Positions 44,501-53,851 of a DNA stretch of 64,000 nucleotides are shown here, piece after piece. Made by a program: the position numbers and the translations under genes. The DNA is taken from assembly GCF_006569185.2 (NCBI RefSeq), contig NZ_VIGC02000009.1, forward strand, positions 1 to 64,000, given 5' to 3'. Positions within the stretch are counted from its first letter, which is position 1; each line of letters opens with the position of its first letter. A model generated the notes under the pieces. The model made no database searches. It was not told where the DNA came from and was given only the letters and a program-made list of their open reading frames with translations. The stretch is from Litorilinea aerophila (GTDB lineage: Bacteria > Chloroflexota > Anaerolineae > Caldilineales > Caldilineaceae).

Positions 44501-44821
44501 TTGAATCTACCTCCAAATCATCTCCGGCATCCATGCAGGGCACTCCACACGAAACAGGAGCACGCACAAAACACGCTACGGGAAGCACTCTACATGAATC
44601 ACCCAGGTTTCGCCAAATGGAGCGCGCCACCGCCGCTGGCAGGAATACAGGCGGCAGGCGTGCGCATCCGGGAGGGTGGGCCGAGCCTGGCTCCCTCTGC
44701 ACCGGGCCAGACTCGGTGCGGAGTATAGCACAGGCTCCCACCAGCGTCAATTATTATGAAACTCATGATAATTATTGTCCCGGCAAGAAAACGTGTTCAA
44801 CCACCATTTGTGAAAAAAGAC
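44501..44821. promoter_or_regulatory. Control region with the radical SAM promoter and a Fur-like box
   Basis: No gene is supported in 44501-45354. Minus-strand promoter for the radical SAM gene: TTGACG (44750-44745), 17 bases, TATACT (44727-44722), leaving a leader of about 215 bases. Directly behind it is an AT-rich 30-bp imperfect palindrome (44748-44777): CAATTATTATGA against TGATAATTATTG, ten of twelve positions paired. Its AT content stands out sharply here and resembles Fur boxes; it overlaps the -35 box by three bases. Confidence 0.6.
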
Positions 44822-44823
44822 AC

Positions 44824-45354
44824 TTGACAGCAGGGATCGGCGCCGTTATACTGGTGCTATCTTGGGCCCACCTGCGCAACGGCATCCGGTTCAACCGCAC
44901 TGTATTGCCCCCGAATAGCCCCCCGATTGACGAAAGTCATGGACGGCGGTCATGGACAGCGGTTCGGGCGGCCATGTGCCGGGTGTAGCCCATGGAAAGG
45001 CCTTTTCAAGGGACCCATGTTCAAGGAACCCATGGCGCCGGTGAAGAGGGCATCGTAGAAAGCAACCTGAAAAGTGGACGGCGGGAAGTGCCCGCCCTGC
45101 CCTGAAAAGTTGCATTTGGCCCATCCATCAGGTAGAATGCAGGCAAAGTCCGGCTTCCGGCAGGGGCTTCGCCTGATGGACCCTGATGGGTTCCAGCCGG
45201 AAAGCCAGCAGGCATCTCCCCTGGCGTTTACGGTGGCCCGACGTCGGGCCCTGTGTGCCCGGGAGCTGCGTCACTGCCGCTCTGCATTCGGGCATGTCGG
45301 ATTGGCATGTCGATCAAAGCCTTGGCACAGGACGATAAAAGGACAGACATAGCG
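44824..45354 (+). promoter_or_regulatory. Promoters and long leader of the nuo genes
   Basis: A near-perfect sigma-70 promoter, TTGACA (44824-44829), 17 bases, TATACT (44847-44852), points toward nuoB. A second, weaker one is TTGCAT (45110-45115), 17 bases, TAGAAT (45133-45138). Between them GGCGGG-AAGTG-CCCGCC (45080-45096) is a hairpin flanked by direct repeats of CCTGAAAAGT (45066 and 45101). The leader from the first promoter is about 490 bases with no supported gene. Confidence 0.6.
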
Positions 45355-46158
45355 ATGACGAGCGACCCCAAGTCCCGGTTTATCGAGTTGAAACAGCAGC
45401 AGATGCAGCAGTATCTGCACGACACCATTACCGTGCCAGAAGGGCTCGAGGGCAACGTAGTGGTGACCACGCTGGATAAAATTTACAACTGGAGCCGAAA
45501 GTCCAGCATGTGGCCCCTGTTGTTTGGCCTGGCCTGCTGCGCCATCGAGATGATCGCCACCGCGGCCAGCCGCTACGACCTGGCCCGCTTCGGCATGGAG
45601 GTCATGCGCCCCAGCCCCCGGCAGAGCGATCTGATGATCGTCTCGGGCACCGTCACCAAGAAGATGGTGCCGGCCATCGTGCGCATCTACAACCAGATGG
45701 CCGAGCCCCGCTATGTGCTGAGCATGGGCGCCTGTGCCACGGGCGGCGGCCCCTTCAAAGAGGGCTACAACGTGGTCAGCGGCATCGACAAGTACATCCC
45801 CGTGGATGTCTACGTGCCCGGCTGCCCGCCCACGCCTGAAGCGCTCATCTTCGGGCTGCTCAAGCTCCACGAAAAGGTGGAGCGGCAGAGCATTGCCAAG
45901 GTGCCCTGGTATCGCCGGGACACATCCGAATATGTGCCCGTCCCGCGGCTGGGCCCGGACATTTTCGATCCCCGGCAGATCCAGCTGATCAAGGAATATA
46001 CCCTGGCCTCGGCCCAGGCAGAAGGAGACGGGGCCGCCAAGCGCGGTGCAGCACGCCGGGGCGAAGCGGCAGCCCCCCGGGAGTTGTCGGAAAAGGCCAA
46101 GGCTCGCATCGAACAGGCCAAGGCCCGCTACCGTGCCAAGAAGCAGCAGACTGCCTGA
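45355..46158 (+). CDS. nuoB: NADH-quinone oxidoreductase subunit B
   Basis: A 267-residue subunit carrying cluster N2, the last Fe-S centre before the quinone. Ligands C61-C62 ([10 protein letters not shown]), C127 ([10 protein letters not shown]) and C157 ([13 protein letters not shown]) are all present. Beyond residue about 210 there is an extra tail of some 55 residues, rich in Ala, Lys, Arg and Glu ([20 protein letters not shown]), absent from ordinary NuoB. ATG 45355 follows AAAAGGAC; ATG 45307 is in frame but has no ribosome site. Confidence 0.93.
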   Translation: MTSDPKSRFIELKQQQMQQYLHDTITVPEGLEGNVVVTTLDKIYNWSRKSSMWPLLFGLACCAIEMIATAASRYDLARFGMEVMRPSPRQSDLMIVSGTVTKKMVPAIVRIYNQMAEPRYVLSMGACATGGGPFKEGYNVVSGIDKYIPVDVYVPGCPPTPEALIFGLLKLHEKVERQSIAKVPWYRRDTSEYVPVPRLGPDIFDPRQIQLIKEYTLASAQAEGDGAAKRGAARRGEAAAPRELSEKAKARIEQAKARYRAKKQQTA

Positions 46159-46177
46159 AGCGGTCGCCCCTGGCGTG

Positions 46178-46262
46178 AACCGATTGCACACCGATTGCAC
46201 CCGATTGCAACGTGACGCAAGCGTGACGCAATTGTCCACACAATTGCCCGCACAATTGCACA
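46178..46262. repeat. Cluster of short tandem duplications between nuoB and nuoCD
   Basis: CCGATTGCAC is repeated three times (from about 46180, 46191, 46201), then CGTGACGCAA twice (46211, 46222), then CACAATTGC-type units three times. The spacer of 119 bases is made almost wholly of them. No protein is encoded. An AAAGAGG ribosome site follows just before nuoCD. Confidence 0.7.
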
Positions 46263-46277
46263 AAGAGGCGATATCCC

Positions 46278-48143
46278 ATGAGTGATGCAACTGCAGTGGC
46301 CGATGCCCAATCCCAGGCTGTCGACCCCAGCCTGCCCTTCAACGACGCTGTACCCGGCGCCGTCATCGGCAGGTGGGCCGAGGAGACCGATCCGGCCCTC
46401 ATCGTGGCGCCGGACAAGCTCCTGCCCCTCTTGACCCACCTGCGGGACAACGAGGGCTATGACTTCCTCTCCAACCTGACCTGTGTGGACTACAGTGCCT
46501 ACAAGGGCAAGCTGCGCAGCGGCGTGTCCGAGCGCTTCGAGGTGGTCTACCATCTCTACAGCACGAAAAAGGGCGGCGGCCCCATCGCCCTCCACGTCCG
46601 GGTCCCTGAGAACGAGACGGTCCCCTCGGCCACGTCGGTCTACCCGGGGGCCAACCTGCAGGAGCGAGAGGTCTACGACCTGTACGGCATCAAGTTCGAG
46701 GGGCACCCCAACCTGCGGCGAATCCTCCTGTGGGAGGGTTTCCACGGGCACCCCATGCGCAAGGATTGGAAAGAGGCCTACTACGAAGAGGACGCCAAGC
46801 CCTTCCGCAGCCGCCACCCTAACGGCAATTACGTCTGGCACGAGGACAAGCTGCCCTGGGGCAAGAACACCACCTACCCGGCCGGCTGGGATCCGGAGAG
46901 CTGGAAGGAGCCTGTCTCCTACGTGCCCGTCAGCCAGGCCCCCCACACGGTGGTGCCCTCGCCGGACGAAGAACAACAGCCCCATATCCATACCGACAGC
47001 ATCGTCATCAACCTGGGGCCCCACCACCCCAGCACCCACGGCGTCTTCCGGATGCTGGCCCGCATCGAGGGTGAGACCATCCTGGCCCTGGAGCCGGAGA
47101 TGGGCTACCTCCACCGCAACCATGAAAAGATCGGTGAACGTAACACCTGGCTGATGAACATGCCCTTCACCGATCGCCTGGACTACATCAACTCCATGAG
47201 CAATAACCTGGGCTATGCCCTGGCGGTGGAGAAGCTGGCAGGCATCGAGGTACCGGAGCGGGCCCAGTACATCCGGGTGATCATGGCCGAGTTGACCCGT
47301 ATCGTCAACCACATGTGGTCCATCGGCTTCATCCTCAACGACCTGGGCGCCCTCCAGACCCCGGCCCTCTATGCCATTGAAGAGCGGGAAATGATCCTGG
47401 ACCTCTTTGAGGAGGTCAGCGGCTCCCGCATGATGTGCAATTACATGCGCTTCGGCGGCGTGGTGCGAGACCTCACCCCGGGCTGGCTGGAGCGGGCTCG
47501 CTATCTGGTCCACGAACGGCTGCCCCGGGCCCTGGACGAACTGGACCACATGCTCAGCGGCAACGAGATCGTGAAGGCCCGCGGCCGGGGCGTGGGTTAC
47601 CTGTCGCCCCAGGACCTGATCGCCCTGAGCGTCAGCGGCCCCATGATCCGGGCCGCCGGGATTCCCTACGACATCCGCAAGGCGGAGCCCTACTGCATCT
47701 ACGACCGCTTTGACTTTGACATCCCCACCCTGTCCGGCAGCGATGTCTACGACCGCTACTACATCCGCCTGCTGGAAGCCCGGGAAAGCGTCAAGATCCT
47801 GAAGCAGGCCATCCGGGACATCCCCGGCGGCGAGGGGGATGGCGCGCCGGCCTACGCTTCCGCCACCCTGAACCAGGGCTTCGGCACCATCATGGGCGGC
47901 AAGGGCGGCTACACCCTGCGCCCGCCGGAGGGCGAGGTCTACCAGCGCATCGAGGCGCCCAAGGGTGAGCTGGGCTTCTATCTGGTCAGTGATGGCAAGC
48001 CCAACCCCTATCGGTATCACGTGCGCGCCCCCAGCTTCATCAACCTGAACGCGCTGGGCCCCATGTCGGTAGGCTACAAAGTGGCCGATGCCATCGTCAT
48101 CCTCGGCGCGATCGACATCGTGCTGGGCGAAGTGGACCGCTAA
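46278..48143 (+). CDS. nuoCD: NADH-quinone oxidoreductase, fused subunits C and D
   Basis: A 621-residue fusion. The N-terminal part (about 30-190) is the 30-kDa subunit, with ANLQEREVYDLYGIKFEGHP, the NuoC signature, and LRRILLWEGFHGHPMRKD. A linker of about 45 residues leads to the 49-kDa subunit (from about 235): INLGPHHPSTHGVFR, EPEMGYLHRNHEK, and GGKGGYTLRPPEGEVYQRIE. NuoCD fusions are known in several bacteria. It forms the quinone-site core with NuoB. Confidence 0.93.
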   Translation: MSDATAVADAQSQAVDPSLPFNDAVPGAVIGRWAEETDPALIVAPDKLLPLLTHLRDNEGYDFLSNLTCVDYSAYKGKLRSGVSERFEVVYHLYSTKKGGGPIALHVRVPENETVPSATSVYPGANLQEREVYDLYGIKFEGHPNLRRILLWEGFHGHPMRKDWKEAYYEEDAKPFRSRHPNGNYVWHEDKLPWGKNTTYPAGWDPESWKEPVSYVPVSQAPHTVVPSPDEEQQPHIHTDSIVINLGPHHPSTHGVFRMLARIEGETILALEPEMGYLHRNHEKIGERNTWLMNMPFTDRLDYINSMSNNLGYALAVEKLAGIEVPERAQYIRVIMAELTRIVNHMWSIGFILNDLGALQTPALYAIEEREMILDLFEEVSGSRMMCNYMRFGGVVRDLTPGWLERARYLVHERLPRALDELDHMLSGNEIVKARGRGVGYLSPQDLIALSVSGPMIRAAGIPYDIRKAEPYCIYDRFDFDIPTLSGSDVYDRYYIRLLEARESVKILKQAIRDIPGGEGDGAPAYASATLNQGFGTIMGGKGGYTLRPPEGEVYQRIEAPKGELGFYLVSDGKPNPYRYHVRAPSFINLNALGPMSVGYKVADAIVILGAIDIVLGEVDR

Positions 48144-48160
48144 TCAATCCAGGAGCGAGC

Positions 48161-49012
<852 letters not shown>

Positions 49013-49218
49013 GGGACGGCCCGGTTCATCTCGTACCGGCAACAGGGATATCTCTCTCCTGAACTGCTTGTGATTGCGTCTCACAGTCAACCCTGGTGAA
49101 CGCGGAGAGCCAGACTTGCCGGTAGAGGTGGGTCTGGCTTGTGTTTTTTCGAACTTCTGGGACGGCGAAAGCCGCCCCTGAAATGATGTCCCTTGAGTTG
49201 TGCAGAGGAGGACAGGGC

Positions 49219-49911
49219 ATGGCAATCACATTGAAATACTACGGCCACTCCACGTTTACCGTCAACGCAGACGGCACCCATCTGGTCATCGACCCATTCT
49301 TTGCGCCCAACAACCCACTGGCCCCCGCCAGCGCCGACCAGATCCAGGCAGACTACATCCTGATCTCCCACGGCCACGCCGACCATATCGCCGACGCGCT
49401 GGCCCTGGCCAAACGCACGGGCGCTCTGGTGATCAGCAACTTCGAGATCATCACCTGGCTGCAGAACCAGGGGGTAGAGAAAGTCCACGGCATGAACACC
49501 GGCGGCGCCTACACCTTCCCCTTCGGCCGGGTCAAGATGACCATCGCCCACCACAGCAGCGCCCTGCCGGACGGGAGCAACGGCGGCAACCCCATGGGCA
49601 TCCTGATCCATTTCAACGACGGCCGCGATCTCTACTTCGCCGGGGACACCGCCCTGACCTACGACATGAAGCTCATCGGCGAAGCGGGCGGGGTGGACCT
49701 GGCCCTGCTGCCCATCGGCGACAACTTCACCATGGGGCCGGAGGACGCCATCCAGGCGGCCCAGTTTGTCAAGGCCAAACACGTAATCCCCATCCACTAC
49801 AACACCTTCCCGCCCATCCAACAGGATGCCCAGAGCTTTGCCCAGCGGCTGCGGGAAGTGGCCGAGATCGACTGCACCGTGCTGGAACCCGGCGCAGAGT
49901 TTACCCTGTAA
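49219..49911 (+). CDS. Metal-dependent hydrolase, MBL fold (UPF0173 / UlaG-like)
   Basis: A 230-residue metallo-beta-lactamase-fold protein. Metal motif SHGHADHIADAL (HxHxDH), with further ligands in TIAHHSS, FAGDTALTYDM and PIHYNTFP. UPF0173 members are cytoplasmic hydrolases of undefined substrate. GAGGAGGACAGGGC before ATG 49219 fixes the start. It probably has its own transcript, 206 bases after nuoI. Confidence 0.88.
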   Translation: MAITLKYYGHSTFTVNADGTHLVIDPFFAPNNPLAPASADQIQADYILISHGHADHIADALALAKRTGALVISNFEIITWLQNQGVEKVHGMNTGGAYTFPFGRVKMTIAHHSSALPDGSNGGNPMGILIHFNDGRDLYFAGDTALTYDMKLIGEAGGVDLALLPIGDNFTMGPEDAIQAAQFVKAKHVIPIHYNTFPPIQQDAQSFAQRLREVAEIDCTVLEPGAEFTL

Positions 49912-49960
49912 GCCAGTTCAGCCGGTTGATCTGAGACCCAAAAAAGGAGGGATGGCTGAC

Positions 49961-50434
49961 ATGGTGGCCTGGATCGCCCTGATTGCCACGTTGTTGGTGG
50001 CCGGCTATGTCTGGAAATTACATCAGGAGCTGGAAACGGCCCGACAACGGCTGGACCGTTACAACCGGGCGCTGTTCGATGCCAGCGATGAAATTCGCCA
50101 GTTGCGGGAAGCCCTACACGAGACCGGCGCCCGCCTCCACGCCGAGCTGCTCCAGCGTACCCACACGGTCGCCTTCCACCCGGAGATGACCGTGCGGGAA
50201 GCCCAGCTCCTGCATTCCCAGGTACAGGAGGTGATGGCGGCCTTCCACCTGGGCGGTTGCAGTAGCTGCGCCGTGGAGCCAGACGAGACGCTGGCCGCCA
50301 TCTGCCGGCGCCAGGGGCTGGATGTGAACCAACTGGTGGGCGCCCTCAATCAACTGGTGGACCAGTCGGCCAACGGGCACGACGCCCCGGCCCCCAAGCA
50401 TGTTAAAATTCCGAATGTGGAGCTCAATTTTTGA
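49961..50434 (+). CDS. Membrane-anchored protein with a DUF1858-like domain
   Basis: A 157-residue protein. One N-terminal transmembrane helix (MVAWIALIATLLVAGYVW), a coiled coil (about 20-60), then a domain beginning FHPEMTVREAQLLHSQVQEV with GGCSSCAVEPDETLAAICRR, which matches DUF1858: a helical domain with a CxxC that in other proteins sits near redox or prismane-type enzymes. AGGAGG is ten bases before ATG 49961 and only one before ATG 49952, so the former is chosen. Function unknown; a membrane thiol/metal site is likely. Confidence 0.65.
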   Translation: MVAWIALIATLLVAGYVWKLHQELETARQRLDRYNRALFDASDEIRQLREALHETGARLHAELLQRTHTVAFHPEMTVREAQLLHSQVQEVMAAFHLGGCSSCAVEPDETLAAICRRQGLDVNQLVGALNQLVDQSANGHDAPAPKHVKIPNVELNF

Positions 50435-50464
50435 GTCACCCTATCTTTGCAGATTGCATTCGAT

Positions 50465-50540
50465 CCACAGATTCCACAGATGAACACAGATTTTTACCCA
50501 GCGCGATCTGTGTAATCCGTGTTATCGGTGGAATCTGTGG
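50465..50540. repeat. Inverted CACAGAT repeat
   Basis: CCACAGATTCCACAGATGAA with ACACAGAT on the left faces ATCTGTGTAATCCGTG and GGAATCTGTGG on the right, forming a long imperfect hairpin. Fragments of the same family lie at 261-297, about 5458-5490 and about 55862-55885. This kind of sequence is widespread in spacers of many bacteria. Confidence 0.7.
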
Positions 50541-50668
50541 CTAAAACCGAAAGGGCAAAGATAGTGGGATCAATTCGAGCTCTATCCGTGGAGCGCCATG
50601 TGAAATCAGCTCCACTTCTGAACGAGGTAGCCCCAATAGTAAGGGTTTGTTGAATGATGGAGGAATCC

Positions 50669-51040
50669 ATGTCGGAAATTAGCGAATTTGCCGTCCATGC
50701 CAAGGCCGAGTTGCTCTTCCCGGCCCATCTGATCTCGGCCCTGCGAGATTTACGGGGGGAAGAGTGGCGCGCCCTGGTTGACCGTGTTGCGGCACTTCCC
50801 GAGACCCATCCAGACAGCCTGGCTTTTGTCCTGATGATGATCGAGCTGGATGGCTGCCTGAAGTGCAACAGCAACAACTACAAATTCCTCCGTGGCTGCT
50901 ACCTCTGCGCGACCCAGACGGTCCAGTCGTTTAAGGGGAGTGACAGCGACCTGATCGACCTGTACAACAAGGCCAAAAAAGAGCTGAACACCCACCTGCA
51001 ACAGGGTGTCCGGCCCAATGAGCTTTCCCTGGCCGTGTGA
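50669..51040 (+). CDS. Conserved-looking small protein with four to five cysteines, function unknown
   Basis: A 123-residue soluble protein with DGCLKCNSNNYKFLRGCYLC in its second half, a possible metal or cluster site (C-x2-C and C-x2-C). The rest is helical. I recognise no family. GGAGG six bases before ATG 50669 decides the start; ATG 50654 is upstream in frame. It is followed by a clear intrinsic terminator and stands as a single gene. Confidence 0.65.
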   Translation: MSEISEFAVHAKAELLFPAHLISALRDLRGEEWRALVDRVAALPETHPDSLAFVLMMIELDGCLKCNSNNYKFLRGCYLCATQTVQSFKGSDSDLIDLYNKAKKELNTHLQQGVRPNELSLAV

Positions 51041-51065
51041 CCTTCCCTCGGCAAGCCTGCAGGAC

Positions 51066-51094
51066 AAACCAGCGCGTGCCGGCGCTGGTTTTTT
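51066..51094 (+). terminator. Intrinsic terminator
   Basis: AAACCAGCGC (51066-51075), loop GTGCCG, GCGCTGGTTT (51082-51091), then more T residues. A perfect ten-base stem with a T tract; it ends the transcript of the 123-residue protein gene. Confidence 0.88.
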
Positions 51095-51185
51095 CTATCG
51101 GACGCCGGCACCGTTGCAAGGAGGACGCATCCCATGGGAGCCCACGGCCCCCAGGCCATCCCATGGGGCGTATCCGATTGAGAGC

Positions 51186-52661
51186 ATGCCTGTGAACGGA
51201 CAACCACCTGAACGACCCCACCCCCTCCGGGTCGCCATCATCGGCGGTGGCGTGACCGGCCTGACCGCCGCCTACGACCTGACGGCCGGCCAGAGCGGCC
51301 CGCCCATTCGGGTCACCCTCTTCGAGGGCCAGCCCTACCTGGGTGGGCTGGCCGCCGGCTTCAAAGGGCGGCCGGAGTGGGAATGGCCGCTGGAACATTT
51401 TTACCACCATCTGTTCCTGTCGGACCGGGCCATGCTCCAGCTGCTGGACGAGATCGGCTTCGCCCATGCCCTCCGACGCTACCGCCCCAACACCGCCATC
51501 CACCATCGGGGCCAAAATTACCCCCTGGACAGTGTCACCCGGGTGTTGACCTTCCCCCTCATCCCCCTGGTGGATCGCCTGCGCATGGGGCTGGTGGTCG
51601 CCTACCTGCGCTACCACCCCCTGCGCCCCTGGCGTCGGTTCGACCAGATCCCGGCGGACGCCTGGCTGCGCAAGTGGATGGGCAACCGGGCCTACGAAGC
51701 CGCCTGGGAATTCCAGCTGCAGGGCAAATTCGGCGACTACTATCGGGAGGTCAACCTGGCCTGGTTCTGGGCTCGGGTGGTGGCCCGCACCACCCAGCTC
51801 GCCTACTTCGACGGCGGCTTTCAGGCATTTATCGACCACCTGGCCGGCCGGGTCCAGGCCCAGGGAGCCCAGATCCACCTGCAGACGCCGGTCCAGGCCA
51901 TTCATCCCCTGCCTGGCGGCGGCTTTCAGGTGGAAGTGGCCGGTCAGCCCTCCCAGACCTTTGACGTGGTGTTGAGCACCACCAGCCCCAGGCTCATGGC
52001 CCGACTGGCGCCGGCGCTGCCAGAAAGCTACCTGGCCGGCCTGCGACAATTGCGCAGCCTGGGCGCGGTGGTGTTAACCCTGGCCCTGGACCGTCCGTTG
52101 ACCCGGGACATGTACTGGATCAGCGTCCCCAAGCAGGAGGGGATCCCCTTCCTGGCCCTGGTGGAACACACCAACATGGTGGACCCGTCCCACTACGCCG
52201 GGGATCATCTGCTCTACCTGGGCGACTATCTGCCGCCAGAGCATCCCTACTTCCAGATGACCGCGGAGGAGCTCACGGCCGAATTTGCGCCCCACCTGCG
52301 CCGTTTTAACCCAAATTTTCAGCCCGACTGGATCACCGGCGCCTGGCTCCACAAGGCTTCCTACGCCCAGCCGGTCCCGCCGGTGGGCTACGCCCGGATG
52401 ATCCCGGATATTCGGACGCCCCTGCCCGGCCTCTATTTTGCCTCCATGAGCCAGGTCTATCCCTGGGATCGGGGCACCAACTTCGCCGTGGAAATGGGTC
52501 GCAAGGTCGTCCGCCTGATCCGCCAGGACCTGCAGGCCGGCCGCTTGCGCCAGATCAACGAACCGGCCGTGGGCCGGCCCCATAATCGTGCAGGAGATAC
52601 GACGAACCACACCACGGAACCCGTGGCAGCCCAAGGGCGTCACGCCTCTGAAAGGCGATGA
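51186..52661 (+). CDS. FAD-dependent oxidoreductase (amine oxidase / protoporphyrinogen oxidase-like)
   Basis: A 491-residue flavoprotein. N-terminal FAD-binding fold RVAIIGGGVTGLTAAYDL with the following GGLAAGF, a central substrate region, and C-terminal GLYFASMSQVYPWDRGTNFA. The pattern is that of NAD(P)/FAD-dependent proteins related to protoporphyrinogen oxidase, phytoene desaturase and UDP-galactopyranose mutase. The true substrate cannot be told. ATG 51186 lies just before the Rossmann motif; the longer frame upstream covers the terminator and is not credible. It ends 27 bases before the Mrp gene. Confidence 0.8.
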   Translation: MPVNGQPPERPHPLRVAIIGGGVTGLTAAYDLTAGQSGPPIRVTLFEGQPYLGGLAAGFKGRPEWEWPLEHFYHHLFLSDRAMLQLLDEIGFAHALRRYRPNTAIHHRGQNYPLDSVTRVLTFPLIPLVDRLRMGLVVAYLRYHPLRPWRRFDQIPADAWLRKWMGNRAYEAAWEFQLQGKFGDYYREVNLAWFWARVVARTTQLAYFDGGFQAFIDHLAGRVQAQGAQIHLQTPVQAIHPLPGGGFQVEVAGQPSQTFDVVLSTTSPRLMARLAPALPESYLAGLRQLRSLGAVVLTLALDRPLTRDMYWISVPKQEGIPFLALVEHTNMVDPSHYAGDHLLYLGDYLPPEHPYFQMTAEELTAEFAPHLRRFNPNFQPDWITGAWLHKASYAQPVPPVGYARMIPDIRTPLPGLYFASMSQVYPWDRGTNFAVEMGRKVVRLIRQDLQAGRLRQINEPAVGRPHNRAGDTTNHTTEPVAAQGRHASERR

Positions 52662-52688
52662 CGTGGATACACGAGAGAGGAATCAGAT

Positions 52689-53753
52689 ATGACGGCAACA
52701 CAAAACCCACAGAACGGCATTACGGAAGAAGCCATCCTCCAGGCCCTGCGCACGGTCCAGGAGCCGGAATTGCATCAGGACCTGGTGACCCTCAACATGG
52801 TGCGGGATATCACCATCCGGGGCAAGGAAGTGGGCTTCACCATCATGTTGACTACGCCGGCCTGCCCCCTGCGCAGCCGCATGGAACAGGAGAGCATCGA
52901 AGCCGTGAAGCGGCTGGTGCCCGGCGTGGAGACGGTGAACGTCCGCTTCGACGCCACCGTCCGGGCAGACAGCCGCATTGCCGGCAAGCTCAACATCGAC
53001 GTCAAGAACATCATCGCCGTGGCCAGCGGCAAAGGCGGCGTGGGCAAGAGCACGGTCAGCACCAACCTGGCCGTCAGCCTGGCCCTGGAAGGGGCCCAGG
53101 TGGGCGTGCTGGACGCCGACATCTACGGCCCCAACATCCCCATCATGTTCGGCCTTTCGGGCAAGCCCCGCATCGAGCAGAACAAGATGGTGCCGCTGGA
53201 AGCCTACGGCGTCAAGGTGATCAGCATGGGCTTCCTCATGCCTGAAGGCGAGGCGGTGGTCTGGCGGGGGCCCATGCTCCACAAAGCCATCCAGCAGCTC
53301 TTCACCGACGTGCGCTGGGGCTCCCTGGACTACCTGATCGTGGACCTGCCCCCGGGCACCGGCGACGCGCAGCTCAGCCTGGCCCAGAGCGTCCCCCTGA
53401 CCGGTGGCATCATCGTCACCACGCCCCAGGCCGTGGCCATCAGCGACGCCCGGCGGGGCGCCACCGCGTTTAAGCGGCTGGAGGTGCCCATCCTGGGGGT
53501 GATCGAAAACATGGCCGGGGAGATCTTCGGCATGGGCGGCGGTGAAGAGGCGGCCCGCCAGATGGGCGTGGAATTTCTCGGCCGCATCGAGCTGGATCCC
53601 CGTATCCGAGAGGGCGGCGACGCGGGCAAGCCCATCGTCATCGATGCTCCCGACAGCGCCGCGGCCCAACAGTTCCGGACCCTGGCCCGCCTGGTGGCGG
53701 CGCGCATCAGCGTCATGACCCTGCTGCCCGATCCGGAGCTGCGCATCCTGTAA
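52689..53753 (+). CDS. Mrp/NBP35-family Fe-S carrier ATPase, lacking the CPxC motif
   Basis: A 354-residue protein. MIP18-like domain (about 10-90; [13 protein letters not shown]), then a deviant Walker [12 protein letters not shown] (114-122), [32 protein letters not shown] and [13 protein letters not shown]. In most Mrp/ApbC proteins a CPxC pair follows ENM and holds the transferred Fe-S cluster. Here the sequence runs [20 protein letters not shown] with the cysteine loop missing. So it may not carry clusters in the usual way, or may use another site (the MIP18 cysteine). GAGAGG precedes the ATG. Confidence 0.9.
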   Translation: MTATQNPQNGITEEAILQALRTVQEPELHQDLVTLNMVRDITIRGKEVGFTIMLTTPACPLRSRMEQESIEAVKRLVPGVETVNVRFDATVRADSRIAGKLNIDVKNIIAVASGKGGVGKSTVSTNLAVSLALEGAQVGVLDADIYGPNIPIMFGLSGKPRIEQNKMVPLEAYGVKVISMGFLMPEGEAVVWRGPMLHKAIQQLFTDVRWGSLDYLIVDLPPGTGDAQLSLAQSVPLTGGIIVTTPQAVAISDARRGATAFKRLEVPILGVIENMAGEIFGMGGGEEAARQMGVEFLGRIELDPRIREGGDAGKPIVIDAPDSAAAQQFRTLARLVAARISVMTLLPDPELRIL

Positions 53754-53766
53754 CGTCCACCACCAC

Positions 53767-53799
53767 CGGGTGCGTGCCCTCCAGAACGGCACGCACCCG
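53767..53799 (+). terminator. Hairpin after the Mrp gene
   Basis: CGGGTGCGTGCC (53767-53778) pairs perfectly with GGCACGCACCCG (53788-53799) around a nine-base loop. There is no T tract, so it may be an mRNA 3' stabiliser or a weak terminator before the Fe-S oxidoreductase gene. Confidence 0.5.
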
Positions 53800-53851
53800 A
53801 CCCAACCATCCTCAGATAGCCCATCCTATCACAGGGAAAGATGTCCGGATC

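Noticed and set aside
44501-45354. Riboswitch or small RNA gene in the long spacer before nuoB
   Set aside because: Only a simple hairpin and direct repeats are visible; no conserved riboswitch core was recognised.
46128-48020. Open frame of 630 codons on the minus strand
   Set aside because: Antisense to nuoCD, which is clearly coding.
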